In this document: one piece after another, positions 1 to 6,312 of the stretch | How positions within the stretch are numbered: the first letter of the stretch is position 1 | Layout of the letters: the number at the start of each line of letters is the position of its first letter | From: Opitutales bacterium | Lineage (GTDB): Bacteria > Verrucomicrobiota > Verrucomicrobiia > Opitutales > Oceanipulchritudinaceae | Reading direction: 5' to 3' | Length of the DNA: 10,551 nucleotides | Assembly (NCBI GenBank): GCA_007123395.1 | Contig: SKLD01000560.1 | Coordinates: 1 to 10,551 of the forward strand | Program-made: the position numbers and the translations under genes | The notes under the pieces: model-generated | The model's database searches: none | What the model was told of the DNA's origin: nothing | The model's input: the letters and a program-made list of their open reading frames with translations, nothing else

Positions 1-4
1 AGAA

Positions 5-22
5 AAAAGACTCTTTTGTCTT
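5..22. promoter_or_regulatory. Candidate operator: nested inverted repeats upstream of the Rrf2 regulator gene
   Basis: Two overlapping inverted repeats sit about 35 bases before the regulator start. AAAAGA-C-TCTTTT (5-17) is a perfect palindrome around a single central base, and AAGAC-N6-GTCTT (7-22) is a second perfect pair sharing the same bases. Rrf2 regulators bind short AT-rich dyads and often control their own operon, so this is a reasonable autoregulatory site. No convincing -35/-10 pair can be assigned because the window begins here. The function is inferred from position and symmetry only. Confidence 0.4.
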
Positions 23-57
23 GAATTGGGCGGACGGGGTGATTTGGCTGTTGGCGA

Positions 58-471
58 ATGATCGCGTTTGGGAAAACCTCGGGTGTGGCGGTGGCGGCGA
101 TGAGCTACCTTGCGGAGCACCGCGACGGCCCGCCGGTGACATCGGCGGAAGTCGGCCGGGCGCGCGGCTATTCGGCCGCGCACGTGGCGAAAGTCCTCTC
201 GCGGCTATCCTCGGCGGGCTTGGTGGACGGAGCGCGCGGCCCGCGTGGAGGGTACCGTTTGGCGCGTCCGGCGGGGGCCATTTCCCTTGCGGAGGTGATC
301 GAGCCGTTTGAGGGGAATCGGCAGAACATTGTGTGTCCGTTTGGTCCGAACTGGTGCGGTGTGCGCGAACCGTGTCCACTGCATGACCAAATGGTGACGT
401 TGCATGAGAACAACCGTCGCGCCCTCGAAAAGATGACCCTTGATGTCTTTTGCCATGAAGCGGCTGTATAA
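58..471 (+). CDS. Rrf2-family transcriptional regulator with iron-sulfur cysteine triad
   Basis: A 137-residue winged-helix regulator, the usual length for Rrf2 proteins (IscR, NsrR, RsrR relatives). The N-terminus (IAFGKTSGVAVAAMSYLAE) matches the family opening. The helix-turn-helix spans about residues 27-55, and the wing carries GARGPRGGYRLAR (58-70). Three cysteines at 93, 100 and 106 form a C-x6-C-x5-C cluster in the loop where Rrf2 sensors hold a [2Fe-2S] or [4Fe-4S] cluster; a fourth Cys is at 132. It is the first gene of the nrf operon and its 3' end overlaps the start of nrfH. It probably senses NO, nitrite stress or redox state, like NsrR, and controls the operon. The family is clear; the signal is inferred. 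The cysteine spacing is one residue longer than in IscR (C-x5-C-x5-C), so I do not assign the name nsrR. No strong Shine-Dalgarno precedes the ATG. Confidence 0.9.
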   Translation: MIAFGKTSGVAVAAMSYLAEHRDGPPVTSAEVGRARGYSAAHVAKVLSRLSSAGLVDGARGPRGGYRLARPAGAISLAEVIEPFEGNRQNIVCPFGPNWCGVREPCPLHDQMVTLHENNRRALEKMTLDVFCHEAAV

Positions 472-1087
472 GGGAATCGCCGATTTCTTTCGGTTCATCC
501 GTCCTCCGCGGCGTTACAACCTCGCGGTTTTGCTGCTCTCGGGTGTTTTTCTGGGATTGCTTGGAGTGACTTTGCATATTTCGCGTGCCACGAGCTATCT
601 CACGGATGATCCGGCGGCGTGTGTCAATTGCCACATCATGGCCCCGCAATACGCCTCGTGGAAGCGGGGCAGCCATGGCCGTTTCACCAGTTGCAACGAT
701 TGTCATGTGCCACAGGATCTGGTGCGCAAGTATGCCTACAAGGCGTATGACGGAACACGGCACGCCTTCATGTTCACCTTCAAACTGGAGCCGCCGGTCA
801 TCCAAATGCACGCCCCCGGCCAGCGGGTCGTGCAGGAAAATTGCATCCGCTGCCACGGCGACTTCATGGAGACGACCTTGGCCATCGCGGGAACGGCGCA
901 CGGCGAGGGCCGCCGCTGCTGGGATTGCCACCGTGACGTTCCGCACGGTCGGGTGAATAGCCTTGCCTCCGCGCCGCACGCGCGTGTGCCGACGCCGGAA
1001 CCCGTCCGTTTGCCGGATTGGCTGGCCGACCGTCTCGGCGCGGAGCAAGACGCCCCCTCTTCTGATCCGCGGCCAAGAGCCGATTGA
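455..1087 (+). CDS. nrfH: NrfH: tetraheme cytochrome c quinol dehydrogenase, small subunit of nitrite reductase
   Basis: A 210-residue NapC/NirT-family membrane cytochrome. One membrane helix (about 22-44) anchors it. Four heme-binding motifs follow: CVNCH (56-60), CNDCH (80-84), CIRCH (130-134) and CWDCH (155-159). The first is CxxCHxM with Met62, the NrfH signature in which the Met rather than the His ligates heme 1. Lys92 and Asp99 lie seven residues apart, as do Lys82/Asp89 at the quinol site of characterised NrfH proteins. It oxidises menaquinol and passes electrons to NrfA on the outer face of the membrane. An unusual Pro/Arg-rich tail of about 50 residues follows the last heme. The start is uncertain: ATG 455 begins MKRLYKG, while ATG 443 or TTG 440 would add 4-5 residues. 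All of them overlap the end of the regulator gene, so translational coupling is likely. Confidence 0.95.
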   Translation: MKRLYKGIADFFRFIRPPRRYNLAVLLLSGVFLGLLGVTLHISRATSYLTDDPAACVNCHIMAPQYASWKRGSHGRFTSCNDCHVPQDLVRKYAYKAYDGTRHAFMFTFKLEPPVIQMHAPGQRVVQENCIRCHGDFMETTLAIAGTAHGEGRRCWDCHRDVPHGRVNSLASAPHARVPTPEPVRLPDWLADRLGAEQDAPSSDPRPRAD

Positions 1088-1112
1088 GTTTCAACCGAAA
1101 ACCCCACGTATC

Positions 1113-2618
1113 ATGAAATCCTTAACTGAAACCGTTGAACAGCGTCCCTGGGTGGGGTGGCTGCTATTTCTTGCAACCGTCTTGGCGGTGGTGGCGGTGG
1201 GTCTCATGGCCGCCTCCATCATCGAGCGGCGCCAAGAGACCTTCCGCGTCGACCTCGTGCAACCCATTGATGAGTGGGAGCCGCGCAACGCCGTGTGGGG
1301 CGCGAATTTTCCGCGCCAATACGAAAGCTACATGCAGACGCGGCGCATGGACTTTCAGAGCCTTCACCACGGTTCCGTGGAGATCGACTACCTGGAGCGC
1401 TACCCCTACCGCGTGGTCCTCTGGGCAGGGTATCCATTTTCCCGCGATTACAAACAGGGCAGGGGGCATTACTATGCCGTCGAGGATGTGCGGCAATCGC
1501 TGCGCACAACGGTGGAATCCCTGCCCGGCACTTGCTGGACCTGCAAATCGACGGATGCGCCGCGCGTTATGGCGGAGATCGGTCCGGAAGCGTTTTACGC
1601 GAGCAACATCATGGAGATGGGGCCGCAAATCGTGAACCACATCGGTTGCCAGGACTGTCATGATCCGCGCGGCATGGACCTGCGGGTGACGCGGCCCGCG
1701 TTGGTCGAAGCCCTTGCGCGGCAGGGTAAGGACATCAACGACGCCACCCACCAGGAAATGCGCTCGCTCGTGTGCGCGCAATGCCATGTGGAGTATTACT
1801 TCGCGGGCGAAGGAAACTATCTCGTGTTTCCATGGGACAAGGGATACGCCGCCGAAGAAATGGAGGCATACTTCGATGAGAAGGCGTTTGCCGATTGGAT
1901 ACACCCGCTCAGCCGCGCACCCATGATCAAAGCGCAGCATCCGGACTACGAACTCTACATGACGGGAGTCCACGCCCAGCGGGGTGTCTCTTGTGCGGAC
2001 TGCCACATGCCCTACAAGAGCCAAGGCGCGCAAAAGTTCACCGACCACCACCTTCGCAGTCCGCTCGCGGATGTGGCCAATTCCTGCCAAGTATGCCACC
2101 GCGAAAGCGAAGCCACTCTCATCCAGGATGTTTACACCCGGCAAAACCGTGTGAAGCAACTCATGCTTTTGGTTGAAGAAGCCCTTGCCTTTGCCCACAT
2201 CGAGGCGAAAGCGGCATGGGACGCCGGCGCGACGGAGCCGGAAATGGAGGCGATTCTGCAGCTTATCCGGCACGCGCAATGGCGCTGGGATTGGGTGGCG
2301 GCGGCCAACGGGGTCGGTATCCATTCGCCCGGAGAGGCCAGCCGTGTGCTGGGCACCGCCATCCAGAAAGCGGAGACGGCGCGCCGCAAGATCACGCGGG
2401 TGCTTTTCGCGAACGGTGTGACGGAGCCTGTGCCCATACCCGACCTCTCCACAAAGGAGTTGGCGCAGGCCTATGTCGGTCTGGACATGGAGGCGATCCG
2501 CGCGATCAAAGAGAGGCAAAACCGCGAGGATTTCCCCGTCTGGGACGCCGCCGCGGCGGAGCGTGAGGCCCAACTTCCGGAGCGGCTGAAAGCCGATGCT
2601 CCGCGTTTTCGCCAATGA
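1113..2618 (+). CDS. nrfA: NrfA: pentaheme ammonia-forming cytochrome c nitrite reductase
   Basis: A 501-residue catalytic subunit that reduces nitrite to ammonium with six electrons. Five heme motifs are present: the active-site CWTCK (141-145, Lys145 as axial ligand), CQDCH (179-183), CAQCH (221-225), CADCH (294-298) and CQVCH (325-329). Residues matching the known NrfA active site are Arg131 (SLRT), Tyr228 in CHVEYYF, and His276 in KAQHPD. Glu227, Tyr228, Lys273 and Gln275 match the calcium-site residues, so this is the calcium-binding type. An N-terminal hydrophobic stretch (about 15-36) acts as a signal or an uncleaved anchor. The reading frame is open back to 963, but that part overlaps nrfH out of frame and lacks a leader. 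ATG 1113, 25 bases after nrfH, gives the proper basic-hydrophobic N-terminus. No Shine-Dalgarno is visible. It overlaps the next gene by ATGA. Confidence 0.97.
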   Translation: MKSLTETVEQRPWVGWLLFLATVLAVVAVGLMAASIIERRQETFRVDLVQPIDEWEPRNAVWGANFPRQYESYMQTRRMDFQSLHHGSVEIDYLERYPYRVVLWAGYPFSRDYKQGRGHYYAVEDVRQSLRTTVESLPGTCWTCKSTDAPRVMAEIGPEAFYASNIMEMGPQIVNHIGCQDCHDPRGMDLRVTRPALVEALARQGKDINDATHQEMRSLVCAQCHVEYYFAGEGNYLVFPWDKGYAAEEMEAYFDEKAFADWIHPLSRAPMIKAQHPDYELYMTGVHAQRGVSCADCHMPYKSQGAQKFTDHHLRSPLADVANSCQVCHRESEATLIQDVYTRQNRVKQLMLLVEEALAFAHIEAKAAWDAGATEPEMEAILQLIRHAQWRWDWVAAANGVGIHSPGEASRVLGTAIQKAETARRKITRVLFANGVTEPVPIPDLSTKELAQAYVGLDMEAIRAIKERQNREDFPVWDAAAAEREAQLPERLKADAPRFRQ

Positions 2619-3805
2619 ACACGTGGCGTTTCGCTCTTTTGGCGGTCGGGGGCATTACCTTGGCCGGGTTTGTCGTCGACCTTGCTCTTGGCGGAGCGGG
2701 TTTCCCGGCGCCTTCGTTTCCGGAAAACGCTCTTTTTCTCGCCGCCTTCGTGGTTTTCCAGCTTGCGGTGTTTTACGGGTTGCGGGGCACGTCCCTGATG
2801 ACCGGTCTTGGCGGCGGGCGACTGGCCGTGGTGACGCTTGCCGTTATATGCCTATGGTCCGTCTTTCTCGGGAGCCTGCCCCAAGTCGTGCGGGGTGAAA
2901 CGGCTCCGGTATTCCAGCGCGTGATGCAGGCCCCGCCCTTTGTCTTTGCTCTCTTTCTCCTTCTAGCCAACCTTGGCTGGGGTATTCTACGGCATCTTGA
3001 AGGCGGACTGCGCGGATCTTCGCTGTTTCTCTTCAATCACACCGGGGTCTACATCGTCGGGGTGGCGGCGCTCTTCGGCAGCGGCGATGTCGTGCGTGTG
3101 GACATTTGGGTGCGGGAAGGCGGAATGGCATGGACCGGGACGGATGGAAAACGCCACTTCGAAATGCCCTTCGCGATCGATTTGCACGCCTTCCGCCGTG
3201 AGTTTTTCCCCGGCCAACTCACTGTGATTGACGCGCACTCAGGGGAAATTTTGCTCCCGCCGCGCACGGATCTATTCGATCTGCGCACCGGTAATGAGGG
3301 TATGCTTCTCGATTACCGGCTCACCGTGGGCGAAGTCACCGATAGCGCTCCATGGTCCGTTCCCGGCGATCCCATTCCGGCCGCGTGGGTACACGCCACA
3401 GCACCGGACGGAACAAGTGCGGAAGGGTGGGTCTCGTGTGGCAGCCATCTCATGCCGCCCATTTTCCTCGGTTTGGATGATGTTTCCTTCGCCATGCCCG
3501 AGCCGCGTGTGCGCTTGTATGAGTCGGAGATGACGGTTGTGCTACCGGAGGGTCCGAACCTCACGACGACTCTTCGTGTGAACGAACCCGTGAAAGTCGC
3601 CGGTTGGTGGCTCTACCAGAAAGGATACAGTATGGAAGGCGGTCCCGGCGCGCGCCATTCGCAAATCGAGGCCGTACGCGATCCGTGGTTGCGTGTCGTC
3701 TACACCGGTTTCGCCTTGATGACCGTGGGCGCCTTTCTCGCCCTCGGTCGCGCCGGTTCACTCCTTCACCGTATTCCCGAAACCCCGCAGGAGACGAATC
3801 CGTGA
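2615..3805 (+). CDS. ResB/CcsB-like cytochrome c biogenesis protein
   Basis: A 396-residue membrane protein of the System II cytochrome c maturation type. Four hydrophobic segments lie in the N-terminal part (about 6-25, 38-56, 68-90, 107-126) and a fifth at about 140-156 begins with NHTG, whose His142 is a plausible conserved heme-handling histidine. A large extracytoplasmic domain (about 158-358) carries the ResB-like stretch VNEPVKVAGWWLYQKGY (322-338), and a last helix lies at 360-378. Its partner CcsA is encoded immediately downstream with a GTGA overlap, and the nrfA stop overlaps its ATG. In Wolinella the equivalent NrfI is a single CcsBA fusion; here the two halves are separate. The family call rests on layout, C-terminal motif and context; the sequence is diverged. 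It is probably the dedicated chaperone half of the heme lyase for NrfH/NrfA. Confidence 0.85.
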   Translation: MNTWRFALLAVGGITLAGFVVDLALGGAGFPAPSFPENALFLAAFVVFQLAVFYGLRGTSLMTGLGGGRLAVVTLAVICLWSVFLGSLPQVVRGETAPVFQRVMQAPPFVFALFLLLANLGWGILRHLEGGLRGSSLFLFNHTGVYIVGVAALFGSGDVVRVDIWVREGGMAWTGTDGKRHFEMPFAIDLHAFRREFFPGQLTVIDAHSGEILLPPRTDLFDLRTGNEGMLLDYRLTVGEVTDSAPWSVPGDPIPAAWVHATAPDGTSAEGWVSCGSHLMPPIFLGLDDVSFAMPEPRVRLYESEMTVVLPEGPNLTTTLRVNEPVKVAGWWLYQKGYSMEGGPGARHSQIEAVRDPWLRVVYTGFALMTVGAFLALGRAGSLLHRIPETPQETNP

Positions 3806-4578
3806 CTTGGCAAACCTTTCCTTTTTTCCTCGGCGTGGCCGCCGCCTTTTGGCTCGCCGCCTTTGTCCCGCGCATTCCGCGTCCCGGCCTCTGGGTCTTA
3901 CTGGGGACATGCGTCTTGGCCGTTTTCATCGGCGGGCTCTGGCTCGAGCTGGAGCGTCCTCCCATGCGTACCCTCGGCGAAACGCGGCTTTGGTTCGGCG
4001 TCCTTCTTCCGGTTTGCGGCTTGATGGTGTATCGGTTCGTGCCGTGGCGTTGGCCGCTCCTCTACGCCGCCACCATTGGCTTTCTCTTTCTTTTTTTCAC
4101 GGCGCTGCGCCCGGAGACGCATGACCGCACGCTCATGCCCGCTCTGCAGAGCCCGTGGTTCGTGCCCCATGTCGTTCTCTACCTCATCGCCTATGCGTTT
4201 CTCGTGTATGCGGCGGCCATTTCGCTCTGGGGAACATGGCGCACACGTCGCTTGAACGAAGGCGCGGAGACTTTCGTTCGTCTCGCCGAAACCGCGCTAT
4301 GGATTGGCTTCGGCTTCCTGACTCTCGGGCTCCTTGCCGGGGCGGTTTGGGCGAAGGAGGCATGGGGGCACTATTGGACGTGGGATCCCAAAGAAACATG
4401 GGCTTTTCTCACTTGGGCGGTCTATCTCGCCTACTTCCACCTCAGGACCGAATGGACCGCGCAACCGCGGCGCGCACTCCTCTTTCTCGCCGCCGCCAGT
4501 GTCGTGGTTTTTATTACTTGGTTTGGCGTTAACTATCTCCCGTCCGCCGCCCAAAGCGTCCACACCTACACCAGTTGA
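3802..4578 (+). CDS. ccsA: CcsA/ResC-type cytochrome c heme lyase subunit (WWD domain)
   Basis: A 258-residue polytopic membrane protein. The tryptophan-rich WWD signature runs through residues 183-200 (WAKEAWGHYWTWDPKETW), the heme-binding hallmark of CcsA, CcmC and CcmF. Conserved histidines are visible at 123 (PHVVLYLIAYAFL), 213 (YFHLR) and 254 in the C-terminal GVNYLP...SVH motif, the usual CcsA arrangement for heme ligation. It moves or presents heme and, with the CcsB-like partner, attaches it to apocytochromes outside the membrane. The GTG start overlaps the upstream stop (GTGA), indicating translational coupling. The frame stays open upstream to 3604, but that region is out-of-frame sequence inside the previous gene and is Arg-rich, so it was excluded. 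This is the last gene of the nrf operon. No thioredoxin-like ResA/CcsX gene is present in the window. Confidence 0.93.
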   Translation: MTWQTFPFFLGVAAAFWLAAFVPRIPRPGLWVLLGTCVLAVFIGGLWLELERPPMRTLGETRLWFGVLLPVCGLMVYRFVPWRWPLLYAATIGFLFLFFTALRPETHDRTLMPALQSPWFVPHVVLYLIAYAFLVYAAAISLWGTWRTRRLNEGAETFVRLAETALWIGFGFLTLGLLAGAVWAKEAWGHYWTWDPKETWAFLTWAVYLAYFHLRTEWTAQPRRALLFLAAASVVVFITWFGVNYLPSAAQSVHTYTS

Positions 4579-4681
4579 AAGTCAGACGCGGCTGCAGGCC
4601 CAAACGCAACGCCAACCGATCCCTTCGAAGGCCCGGAGACCGGCTGGAACCAAAGCTGTCAAGGCGACAAACCGCCGCGCG

Positions 4682-4712
4682 CAGGTTGGCTTTTCCAAGC
4701 CTGTCCGCTTTT
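4682..4712 (+). terminator. Possible weak terminator of the nrf operon
   Basis: About 100 bases after ccsA, CAGGTTGG (4682-4689) pairs with CCAA-G-CCTG (4695-4703), giving an 8-bp stem with one bulged G and a CTTTT loop. Four T's follow at 4709-4712. The T-run is short and offset by five bases, so termination would be inefficient. The same left arm can also pair with ACCTGCGC at 4715-4722 through the 8-bp repeat GCGCAGGT (4679-4686), so the structure is ambiguous. Confidence 0.3.
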
Positions 4713-4722
4713 ATACCTGCGC

Positions 4723-4752
4723 AAAAAAAAGCCCGGCACGGAAGCCGGGCTT
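4723..4752 (-). terminator. Intrinsic terminator of the HPF gene
   Basis: On the minus strand, AAGCCCGGC - TTCCGT - GCCGGGCTT forms a perfect 9-bp GC-rich stem with a 6-base loop, continued by a run of T's (the A-run at 4723-4730 on +). It lies about 47 bases past the minus-strand stop codon at 4799-4801. The polarity clearly serves the minus-strand gene. On + only two T's follow the stem, so it would be at best a poor terminator in that direction. Confidence 0.9.
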
Positions 4753-4798
4753 GGAAGTGGTGTTGTCCGCTCGTGGAAAACGGGACCGTTGCTTTGTC

Positions 4799-5173
4799 TC
4801 AGGCCGATTTTACCTTGGGAATCTCGGCGGGTATCTCGACGTCGCGCGGGTGGCGGCGCTTGATGCGGAAGAGCCGCGAGCGGCGCCGCAGCATGCGGTC
4901 CAGCTTCTCCATCAGTTGGTCGATTGATTTGTAAAGGTCGTTCGTCTCGGCTGTGGAAATGAGGGGTTTGCCGCGGATTTCGATGTGCCCTTTGGCGATG
5001 AACTCACGCTCTTTCGACACATTGGGCGTGTATTCCAGCTCAAGTCGGATTCGAATGATATGCCCTTCATGCTCAAACAGTTTCAACGCTTTTTCGCGGG
5101 CGATGGATTTAATCGCTTCCGTGAGTTCGAGGTTGTGTCCGGAGATGATGATATCACTCGTTCTGTCTTTCAT
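4799..5173 (-). CDS. hpf: Ribosome hibernation promoting factor (HPF/RaiA family, short form)
   Basis: A 124-residue cytoplasmic protein that binds the small ribosomal subunit decoding region and silences or dimerises ribosomes in stationary phase or starvation. The sequence opens with IIISGHNLELTEAIKSI and carries the family's beta-alpha-beta-beta-beta-alpha pattern. The second helix contains AETNDLYKSIDQLMEKLDRM (75-94), matching the conserved DLYxAID...KL motif, and is followed by a basic cluster RRRSRLFRIKRR (96-107). A short tail with HPRDVEIPAEIPK replaces the ribosome-dimerisation domain of long HPF, so this is the short type. The start at 5173 is preceded by AGGA at 5183-5186, nine bases upstream. 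The frame stays open to 5347 but that extension is Arg-rich without family similarity and was left out. It stands alone on the minus strand, divergent from the dehydrogenase gene. Confidence 0.92.
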   Translation of the reverse strand: MKDRTSDIIISGHNLELTEAIKSIAREKALKLFEHEGHIIRIRLELEYTPNVSKEREFIAKGHIEIRGKPLISTAETNDLYKSIDQLMEKLDRMLRRRSRLFRIKRRHPRDVEIPAEIPKVKSA

Positions 5174-5397
5174 GGGTTGTTGTCCTATCTGTGTTTCTTG
5201 TGTTTGTCGTAGGAACCGCCGGAGGGATCGAATGGACGGTGCATGCCGTCGTTTCTTCCCCCGGAAGTGTCCGTTTGGACAGGTTTGCCGCGCGAACCGG
5301 CGCGCGCCCAGGGACCTGTCAGAAAGCGTTGCAAGGTCGGAGATCACGGAGTTGTCCGCAAAGTTGCGGGGAAAACGGATGTGCCACAGGATAGGGC
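5174..5397. promoter_or_regulatory. Divergent intergenic region between the HPF and dehydrogenase genes
   Basis: These 224 bases must hold promoters firing in both directions. I could not assign convincing -35/-10 boxes. Two short dyads are visible: GACGG-TGCATG-CCGTC (5235-5250) and TGTCC-GTTT-GGACA (5268-5281). Either could be an operator or a small hairpin in the HPF leader, but both are short enough to arise by chance in GC-rich DNA. AGGA at 5388-5391 serves the dehydrogenase start. Confidence 0.5.
5183..5186 (-). promoter_or_regulatory. Ribosome binding site deciding the HPF start
   Basis: AGGA on the minus strand ends nine bases before the ATG at 5171-5173. It supports the 124-residue start over the longer open frame reaching 5347. 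Confidence 0.6.
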
Positions 5398-6207
5398 GTG
5401 GACGAATTCAGCAAATCCTTGTCAGTCTTTTCGTGTGCTGTGGTGACTGGCGGCTCTTCCGGCATAGGCGAGTCTTTTCTAGGACTGATAAGCACGGTAG
5501 AGTCCTTTCTTGTGGTTTGCAACCTTTCCCGGCGCGAACCGGTCGATTCTTTCGACGGGCGCCTGCGCCACCATCCATGCGATCTTTCGGACGCCGCCGC
5601 GCTGGCTTCCGCTGCCGGGGCGGTCCGCCGCGACATCGAATCAGCCCCGCCGGGCAAGCTCCTTCTTGTCCTCAACAGCGGTTTCGGGGCCTACGGGCGT
5701 TTCCCGGATATCGACGGCGCGCGGCAGGCGCGCCTTATCGACGTGAACGTGCGTTCCGTAGTCGACCTCACGGCGCGTCTCATGGACCCGCTGCGGGAGC
5801 GCGGCGGTGCCGTCCTGCTTGTGGCGTCGACGGCGGCGTGGCAGCCGACTCCGTGGCTGGCCACCTACGGTGCCTCCAAGGCCTTTGTCTTGCAGTGGGG
5901 CCTTGCTCTCAGGGAGGACCTGCGCGAAGCGGGCGTCAGTGTGACGGTGCTTTGCCCGGGACCGACGCGAACCGCTTTTTTCACCGCCGCGGAGATGGGG
6001 GAGACTGCGCCCGGCTTGGGCATGGCAAACGCTGCCGCCGTCGCCCGGCTGGGCCTTCGCGGCGTGGTGCGAAACCGGGCCGTGGTCGTGCCAGGCGTGC
6101 TCAACAAAGTGTCGGCGGCACTGGCTTGCCGCCTCCCACGGCGTTGGCAGGGACGGGTCGCCGATTTAATATTGAAGCGTTTCCGCAATCCGTCGTCTAA
6201 TGAGTAG
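5398..6207 (+). CDS. Short-chain dehydrogenase/reductase (classical SDR)
   Basis: A 269-residue NAD(P)-dependent oxidoreductase with a Rossmann fold. Visible motifs are the cofactor-binding TGGSSGIG (17-24), NSG (93-95, in place of the usual NAG), Asn117, the catalytic Ser144, and YGASK with Tyr157 and Lys161, then PGPTRT after the sixth strand. An Arg after the second strand (NLSRRE, 43-47) favours NADP(H), which is an inference. The substrate cannot be read from the sequence; the broad resemblance is to DltE/YqjQ-like reductases. The GTG start is supported by AGGA six bases upstream and by the correct distance to the glycine motif. It is transcribed away from the HPF gene and followed by a 105-base gap, so it probably forms its own transcript. 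Confidence 0.9.
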   Translation: MDEFSKSLSVFSCAVVTGGSSGIGESFLGLISTVESFLVVCNLSRREPVDSFDGRLRHHPCDLSDAAALASAAGAVRRDIESAPPGKLLLVLNSGFGAYGRFPDIDGARQARLIDVNVRSVVDLTARLMDPLRERGGAVLLVASTAAWQPTPWLATYGASKAFVLQWGLALREDLREAGVSVTVLCPGPTRTAFFTAAEMGETAPGLGMANAAAVARLGLRGVVRNRAVVVPGVLNKVSAALACRLPRRWQGRVADLILKRFRNPSSNE

Positions 6208-6225
6208 ACTGTTCCCTTCAGCTTT

Positions 6226-6244
6226 TGCGGGGCGGGCGCCCGCA
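6226..6244. repeat. GC-rich hairpin between the dehydrogenase and the S55 gene
   Basis: TGCGGG (6226-6231) pairs with CCCGCA (6239-6244) around a 7-base loop, and the overlapping GCGGGCGCCCGC (6232-6243) is a perfect 12-base palindrome. No T-run follows, so it is not a standard intrinsic terminator. It could be a Rho-independent-like pause, an operator or a leader structure of the next transcript. No promoter boxes are recognisable in the rest of this 105-base gap. Confidence 0.4.
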
Positions 6245-6312
6245 TCCGGGCGTTGTCCGGCATGTTTCCGGCTGGAGGGCACCGGCTTTACCGCAACCAT
6301 TTTTCCCATCCT

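Noticed and set aside
963..1112. N-terminal extension of NrfA into nrfH
   Set aside because: The extra 50 residues are Arg/Pro-rich with no leader character, and they overlap nrfH coding sequence out of frame. ATG 1113 gives a normal leader.
1164..2615. 483-codon open frame on the minus strand across nrfA
   Set aside because: It is fully antisense to a clear pentaheme NrfA, and its translation has no recognisable domain. Long antisense frames are expected in GC-rich genes.
4622..4631. Palindrome CCTTCGAAGG after ccsA
   Set aside because: A 10-base palindrome with no usable loop, T-run or second copy; likely chance.
5174..5347. 58-residue N-terminal extension of HPF
   Set aside because: It has no family similarity, and a Shine-Dalgarno sits right before the internal ATG at 5173.
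4953..6200. 415-codon + frame running across the HPF and dehydrogenase genes
   Set aside because: It is Arg/Cys-rich, lacks domain motifs, and overlaps two well-supported genes in other frames.
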